Source: Symsagittifera roscoffensis
Taxonomy: Eukaryota > Xenacoelomorpha > Acoela > Convolutidae
NCBI RefSeq assembly: GCF_963678635.1
Contig: NC_087064.1
Coordinates: forward strand, 34,634,369 to 34,698,368
Length of the DNA: 64,000 nt
Reading direction: 5' to 3'
The notes beneath the pieces are model-generated. The model was given only the letters and a program-made list of their open reading frames with translations, did no database searches and was not told the DNA's origin. The position numbers were made by a program, and so were the translations under genes. Shown here one piece after another: positions 58,203 through 64,000 of this stretch (position 1 is the first letter of the stretch; each line of letters opens with the position of its first letter).

Positions 58203-60239
58203 AACACATGGTTCTCATGGACGCCCAGGCCTGGATGCAAATGAGTCGAGACGCATTCTAATACACTTTGGTCAATAGCCAGTTGAAATATCAAAAACAC
58301 GAGCCAGAATTGCACAGAAATTATCACCAGAAAAATTAAATCCGTGTTTCGTGAAACATGTTGTGAATGTCAGTTAATTCCACTTGACAAAAACTCAGGA
58401 TTTAGGCCAATTGGCATAGGCGAAGTAATCTGTAGAATAGTGAGTATAACGATCACAAAATGCAAAAAAGCAAACTTATGGTACTCAGATCAAAATACCA
58501 ATTATGCCGTGGCCAAAAAAGGCATCAAATATGCAATTCATACACTTAGGAAGCAACACGAGAAAACAGACTCCGATGCAGTATTTTTGATAGACGGGGA
58601 AAAAGATTTTAACTCCTAAACCGGAACCTGGCTTTGAAAAAAACATTGCATATGCCCTTCTATACTTACCGCTATACTGAACTCTTACTCTAATCCACCC
58701 AAATTCTTCATAATTGATCAAAATTTATCTTATCTAGAGAAGGATCTACTCAAGAAAGCACATTAGCAATGTCGATGTACGGGCTAGCCAACTTATTTTT
58801 AAAAGAACTATCAACGATGATATCAGCATAACTCAAAAATGGTATGCAGAGGATGGGATTGCAGTCAGAAAATTAAAAAACCTGCTAACAGTTCTTGACA
58901 ACAAAATCAAACGCGCAAAAAATTTTACATATTATCTAGAACCATCAAAAAGCCAGTTTGTTGTAGAAGATGAAAAAAATTGAGAAAAAGAGTTTTTCAA
59001 AATTACCGAAATCAAAATAAAGAAAGTGGCCAAACTACTTGGTTCTGTTATAGGATCTGATACTGAATTTGAACTCGCTTTAAGAACTGAGGTAGGAGAA
59101 CATGACACAATACTGAAAACACTTGGCAAGATCACAAAAACATCAAAATGTGTATTCCTGTTACACCAACGGGGAACAAGAAAAACTATCGTTTTTAGCT
59201 AGAACTATCCCCAATGCCACAGAGAACATGCAGGCCTGCGAGTAGATGCTGCAGCAAAATCTCAGTCCAATTTTAATTGTTAAAGATAAAATTAGCCAAG
59301 ATTTAGAGACATCGCTTCTTTGCCACTGAAAATGGGTGGTCTGAATATCATTTTTTTTTGAATTTTTTTTAGAATGGTCAATTAAAACATTGTCAGTTTT
59401 AGACACATATAACGAGTTAACGGTTAGGTATGAGCAAGAAAAAATCAATACAAAAATTAAAAGACTTAAAACTGAAATAAACAACTAAAAACAACTAAAA
59501 TTTTGAACTTGAGTGACAGTGAAAAACACGCATTTGAGTTAGCCTCCGAAAAAGGACACTCAAACTTGTTAAACGCGCTGCCACTTAACAGATATCATTT
59601 CAAGGTCACTAATTCCAAATTCCGGGATGGAATTTATCTCACATATGGATGGCAACCAAGCAATATTCCACTCACTTTTGCATATGATCAAATTTTTGAA
59701 TTTATCCACGCCCTTCGCTCAGCGAACGGCGGATACACTCACAGTTAGCATGACGAAACCCAAGATACCTTTGCCAACCGCAAGAGCGAGATTTGCTATG
59801 ATGTTGAACTCGAGCCGAAACTTCAGTCAAAAATCCGTTCCAAACTTATGAAGACGCTCAACTAGATGTGAAATCTAACGAAATATAACGCTCAAGGTTT
59901 AGCCGAACCTTCTGTGATGTCAAAGTTTTCAACCCGCACGCAAAATTTTCACAAAGAATACTGAAAGATGCCCATAATTACCACGAATTACTAAATTACT
60001 CAAAATGCCAACAGAGATTTCTACAAGTTACAACTCAAATTTTGCATCGCATATTTGAAAAGCTTAGCGAAAAGAGGCATGAAAACTTTTCAGAAACAAT
60101 GAAACACATAAGAACTATGATAGGTTTCGCGCTGTTCAGGAGCGCTATCTTTTGTATGCGGGGATGCAGTCACGGCGTCGGACTCAATTCATAGACAATT
60201 CAGTTAGTACTATTATAGAGGAGGCACGACTGAAAGAAA

Positions 60240-61210
60240 TATCTTTAAATACCTGACTTAATTCCTGCAAAATTGCTTATTGATGTTATTATATAATGCT
60301 GGTATCGGCCTTATCCAGCTTGTGCTCAAGCGTACCTAAACAGTAAGGCCCTTTTCATAAGTAGTTGTTTCTGAATGAAAATTTCCTTTTGACGCTGGGA
60401 ACAACTTACTTAAGTGAATTGCATAAACTTCTTAGATGCGTAAATAATTAAATTTTTCTTACAGTCTTTACAGTTTTTATCCGGTTGCTGTGCAAACAGC
60501 AACGAAATTTCAGGCCACAAAAAATATAGATTTTTTTCATATTGGCTATAAAAAAAGCAAATGTCACACCTTTATTCAAAAAAGATGGCCCTTTGGATCC
60601 AAAAAATTATCGCTCTTTTTCAATAACATGTGAATTTTCTTAAATGTTTGAAATAACATTTTCACGTTCAAATCACAGAACAATAGGACAAAGATCAAAT
60701 ATAGACTCTATTTTAGTTTGGAATGCGCATTTAACTCTCTATACAAGATGCATTGATATAAAATACAGAAAGTATATGAACAAAAAGTGGTTCTGAAAAA
60801 TTGTTCCCGCAGCTTTACCGGCTTTTTCAAAGGTTTCAGAATCTATTTCATAAAAGATTTTAGTCAAAAAAATCATAATCACACTTTTTTGGCTTTTTAT
60901 TGAAAGCAATTGCATTAACTTAAAACTTTGGAATTAGTTTAGTGAATGAAGTTTTTTCCGAGTTGCTTAAACTTCAAAGAGGTGTGTCGTGAAGCGCGAT
61001 ACTTGGTCCGTTATTGTTCAGTTTATATATCAAAGAAATAAGAAAAATGAATTTTTCATGACTGAACTTTGGTGCATTATGTAGACAATTGAATGCTAAT
61101 TGAACTATTCAGAATTTAATAAGATTTTATTTCAGACTATAAAAATTTTTGCCACAAAAGATAAACTGACCGACTAATCATGAACAACCCGTTACAGCGA
61201 AAAAATCTGA
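60240..61210 (+). mobile_element. LINE-B fragment, longest copy
   Basis: KKANVTPLFKKDGPLDPKNY, SFSITCEFS, then after degraded sequence RGVS-stop-SAILGPLLFSLYIKEIRKM (about 60979-61050), the motif B region of a CR1-like RT. Here it is not replaced by L at the point where copies A, C and E switch, giving the unrearranged state. The YADD region is not recognisable. Confidence 0.6.
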
Positions 61211-61358
61211 ATGCAATTTTTTCGGTTAAATTAGATATAAATGAAAAAGCTTTAAACAAATTACAAAAATTTTCGTTATAAATAGCTTGATCAGGTATGT
61301 ACAACTAAAAGTCATTGACCAACTTTTCTCTGTGCCAAAGTGCGTGAGGTTGGCCAGA

Positions 61359-62384
61359 ATGTCAGAAAGGTCATATGACTTGTTGGCAAAGATCTTTCGG
61401 GCAGTCCCGAAAAGATCTGAAGGCGAGTTGCAAGAAGTTGTGGGTGAAGAGTTCATGAGATTGAACGAAGGTAACGTGAGTGAGTTCCAGAAACAGAAAG
61501 CGAGTGGAGCGTTACCCACTGAATTCCCTACCATAGAAGAGAAAGACGATTTACATAGAATTCTGATGGAAGTGGAACCGTTTCTGGGAGCCTCAGGGTA
61601 TCGGACCCGAAGGAACATAGTGAGAACCCATGGGGAGTATCCTTGCCACTGCTTGGCGCAGACGTTGTGGTACCCCAAACGCGGGAATCTGATCCTAGTA
61701 TGGGACGTGGAGGAATTGTACTCCACGGGGTTGCCCGATCAGAATCAACAAGTGTCAATCGTGGTGGTTAGCGCCATGCTAGCAGTGAGATGGTTGGAGG
61801 CTAACGCGGACACAAGTCAGCAGGAGACGGCCGTGCCGACTCCTGAGCAGTTGATCAACGCGAAGATGAGTCATGAATTGGATCTTTTCAGAACCACCTG
61901 CAAGGTTCTGAGGATACCTAAAGCCATTGAAAGAATATGGTCAAGGCAAAGATTGATGCCTTGGTTCCGTGCAGTGATGACATCTTGGATGTACGAACGC
62001 GCGAAGCGTCACATGTCAAGGAACACGGAAGCCTATCAATCTTTCCAGCTAGATATAGGACCAGGAGCCTATAAACGAGCATTCTTGACGCACAGAAACG
62101 CGGTCACCACAGCGGTGAAGCGGGTAGCTGGAACGCCTCGTGTTACTGAAGAGGAGAAGAAAGAGGTCTTAAGAGCTGACCTAGAACGAAACGTGAGCCT
62201 ATGTCTTCACAACAGCTTTTGCAGGAACCGGGAGCAGAAGGTGAATGTGGACTTGCTACCTTGTTGCAAACCGAGGCTGCTGGAACAGGAGGGTTGGGGC
62301 ACGGCCCGCAACTCTCTGGACATGTTAGAGAAAGTCCTGGAAGACAGTGACGCTGAACATCAGGATGGAGAAATGATGGAATGA
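61359..62384 (+). CDS. Unrecognised 341-codon ORF, GC-rich, single copy
   Basis: Open from ATG (MSERSYDLLAKIFRAV) to TGA; the frame is open upstream to 61287, where CAG at 61292-61294 could be a splice acceptor. Content: helical, charged N-terminus; YPCHCLAQTLWYPKRGNL and VWDVEELYSTGLPDQNQ mid-N-terminal; RQRLMPWFRAVMTSWMYE; Cys-containing LLPCCKPRLL; acidic tail EDSDAEHQDGEMME. No signal peptide, membrane segment or zinc finger seen. Base composition is near 50% GC against roughly a third around it, and there are no stops, unlike every neighbour. It could be a host exon, a transposon gag-like or structural protein, or an integrated viral-type gene; I cannot choose. Confidence 0.6.
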   Translation: MSERSYDLLAKIFRAVPKRSEGELQEVVGEEFMRLNEGNVSEFQKQKASGALPTEFPTIEEKDDLHRILMEVEPFLGASGYRTRRNIVRTHGEYPCHCLAQTLWYPKRGNLILVWDVEELYSTGLPDQNQQVSIVVVSAMLAVRWLEANADTSQQETAVPTPEQLINAKMSHELDLFRTTCKVLRIPKAIERIWSRQRLMPWFRAVMTSWMYERAKRHMSRNTEAYQSFQLDIGPGAYKRAFLTHRNAVTTAVKRVAGTPRVTEEEKKEVLRADLERNVSLCLHNSFCRNREQKVNVDLLPCCKPRLLEQEGWGTARNSLDMLEKVLEDSDAEHQDGEMME

Positions 62385-63036
62385 AGATGACCAAAGAAGA
62401 GAAGAGAAGGAGAAAAACTTGATTGTATTTGTGTGCTAAAACTTAAACCAATCAACCAAGTTTTGATTATTGAACTTGTGAAACTTTTTGTTTTGATCTA
62501 GTTTGGTCAGACCAAACTTTGAAAATGTTGCAATTGCTAAAATTGTTGAAATTATTGATTTTAGTTACTACTATCTATGTATGTATATAAGGAACATAGG
62601 TGAGTATATTTACCTATTTATTCACGACTGAAGTTTTTAACCTGTGTAAGACACAAATTCACTGTGTGGCGACATGGTAAGTTTGGGTAAACTCGCTCGA
62701 GAAGGGTGGGTAACTCAAGAACTTTCCTAGCCACAGAGTTTCTTGGTTTTAATATTGAAAGGACCGCATAAATGACTGATTATACTTGGTGAGTGAAGTT
62801 AAGTTAATTTTAACGGGTGCGTGGCCGTGCCACGTCCCACTTTTTAATCGCAAAGAGCGAAAAGAAGTTTTTTTGGCAAGACGACGTAAGTAGTCAGAAA
62901 AGAAATTTTATCTAGGACACTCCTCATGGTGCAAATTTTGTGAAAATGTTGAAAGGCAGTGAGATGTAGTACGATGCCATTTGTGAACACGTAGTGAGTT
63001 GAGGTGGGGTAGATAAATTTCATTTTCTTATGCGAT
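62385..63036. other. Region after the orphan ORF, LTR-like hints only
   Basis: A 25-nt pure purine run at 62393-62417, a TATATAA at 62584-62590, and TGGCGACATGG at 62667 resembling a primer-binding site. These are individually weak and in an order that does not make a simple LTR element. No gene seen. Confidence 0.3.
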
Positions 63037-64000
63037 TTGTAAGATTGATTACAGAAAACTGGATAAATACTTGGCGATAACCCGGTGTTATGCGATCAAT
63101 AGGGACATTGATGGAGACTTGTCCGGGGAGTATGTGCCATTCTGCCAGATGACACAGCACAACCTTCCGGCGACATAAAAAAGAGTGACTAAAGGCCTTA
63201 TGAACAGAAAAGTGTGGCGACGGAGGGTCAGAATGTTCTAGAATTTTTATTTTTAAAATTTCGATTGGAAGAAGAACATTTCTGAGAAATAGAGAAAAGA
63301 CGGCCATTTTGAATAAAAAGACGAAAAACAGAACGACGCCAAATATTGTGAAGAACAGTCGAGCAAGAAAATTACGAAGCCTCTTGTCGTGGCAATAACA
63401 CACAATAAGAACTTTAGCGACGGATATTTGTGGAGAAGGAGGCTTCAGTGGGGGAAGAAATATACCACGGAACCCTCCCGGGACACGAATTATAAGAGAT
63501 AAGAGTGTTATCTCAAGAATATTATCTCAAGAATATTATCTCAAGAATAAGAGTGCCCAGAGACTGTCTATGTGAAGGGACTGTATAGACTGACTATATA
63601 GCTGCTATAATGTCATAGATCTTAATTAACACCGTTATTATTTAATATTTCAGAGCATGAGTAGCTAGAAAAGGGAAAGGGTCAATCCATCTCCAATGGA
63701 TTTAATATAAAACTGTCACACAAAAACATATAAAAATAGGTTGTTCGAGCCGTGTTTTTAATGACAATCACGTAGTCTGAGGATCCGAGACTCAGCTATG
63801 TGGTTGTGTTCGCATGTAAACGAAAGCTGATCAAAAGTCGTTTGACTGATGGCCTAAAAATGGTAACTTTTTACTTTGCCCTAAACAGACCAGAAAATTA
63901 ACTGGCAAGGTCGAGACGGTGAAAAACGAGTAGGATTAAGGTAACTGACGCCTGCCAGTCGTTAATAGGTACTTTTTCTACGCTCCGTCGCTGTGTGATA
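63037..64000 (+). mobile_element. R12: diverged R-like element, cut by window end
   Basis: From about TTTGTAAGATTG to GTCGCTGTGTGATA at the edge. Shares with R2/R5: AAAATTTCGATTGGAAGAAG, CAATCCATCTCCAATGGA, GAGCCGTGTTTTTAATGAC..., GAGACGGTGAAA and GCCTGCCAGTCG. Much more diverged than R2-R11, so an older subfamily. Start uncertain. Confidence 0.5.
63508..63549 (+). repeat. Three 14-bp tandem repeats
   Basis: GTTATCTCAAGAAT then ATTATCTCAAGAAT twice, inside R12. Not present in other R copies. Confidence 0.85.

Larger units (their letters stand above)
55478..60230 (+). mobile_element. X-F: most complete copy of X
   Basis: Leader, hairpin, tandem units, Cys/His domain (CAACMHVKCSGLIRVSDHDD near 56440-56500), N-terminal domain open over 56925-57259 in two frames (EELFNEKKALQMRRVKIKKK; SSMGVFALEQTVESQTVQQT; KLPPAEPINNNYIKSSADDT), R11 insertion, RT (CQLIPLDKNSGFRPIGIGEV, VFLIDGEKDFNS, STQESTLAMSMYGLANLFL, KWYAEDGIAVRKL) and the C-terminal domain (NLSDSEKHAFELASEKGHS, FRDGIYLTYGWQPSNIPL, GGYTHS, VFNPHAKFS, FALFRSAIFCMRG). 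Use this copy for family searches. Confidence 0.75.

Noticed and set aside
15308-60870. One giant Terminon-like Penelope element carrying accessory ORFs
   Set aside because: P, L and X each have their own truncation points and their own RTs, and R interrupts coding frames, so this is nesting and duplication rather than one element.
1-64000. tRNA, rRNA, CRISPR or bacterial-type operon signals
   Set aside because: No cloverleaf, rRNA core or spacer array recognised by eye; the gene structure is eukaryotic.

Overview
This is an invertebrate metazoan (eukaryotic) window, AT-rich and almost entirely made of broken transposable elements. The only recognisable host gene is the first coding exon of XPB/ERCC3 (TFIIH helicase) on the minus strand at the left edge, ending in a good splice donor. 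Its sequence is arthropod-like, but I cannot fix the species.

Layout. 0.1-1.3 kb: ERCC3 exon. 1.6-2.9 kb: a 5'-truncated CR1-like LINE (called LINE-C here) with a (TAC)n tail between two identical 111-bp direct repeats. 4.4-6.6 kb: a minus-strand Penelope-like element (PLE) with reverse transcriptase (RT), a PHD-type zinc finger lying between RT motifs B and C, and a GIY-YIG endonuclease. 7.0-15.3 kb: a tandem pair of ~4.13-kb copies of a second LINE (family L: ORF1, a 2A-like peptide, APE endonuclease, RT), each headed by an antisense PLE fragment. 15.3-60.9 kb: a tandem array of one composite block, repeated about six times and differently deleted each time. The block order is L 3' half - PLE 3' half (P) - PLE trailer (T) - short TIR element R (+) - RT element X, itself split by R (-) - LINE-B fragment - next L. 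One stretch (29.6-31.8 kb) is inverted. 61.36-62.38 kb: a GC-richer single-copy ORF of 341 codons that I do not recognise. 63.0-64.0 kb: a diverged R-like copy.

Families. L is a CR1/Jockey-group LINE. P is a PLE with PHD finger and GIY-YIG domain. X resembles an RT protein family I remember from cnidarian and lancelet genomes, with an N-terminal Cys/His domain, a GAAGPSG-DA-W-like region, an RPIGVGE-like region, an LVDA-NAFNSLNR-like motif A, and a C-terminal FRD-LRYGW...FNP...LLRSAIxCIRG domain; in all copies where the active site is readable it is YAED rather than YADD. R is a ~0.93-kb non-coding element with TGTRACATTYG-type terminal inverted repeats; one copy has a clean empty site elsewhere in the window.

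No element in the window has an intact full-length ORF. Shared deletions, stops and junctions show that the array grew by DNA-level duplication and recombination rather than by repeated transposition. Most interesting: the PHD finger inside the PLE RT, the conserved ~61-bp-arm hairpin in X, the composite array itself, and the orphan ORF near 61-62 kb. Alignments were made by eye; identities are not calculated.
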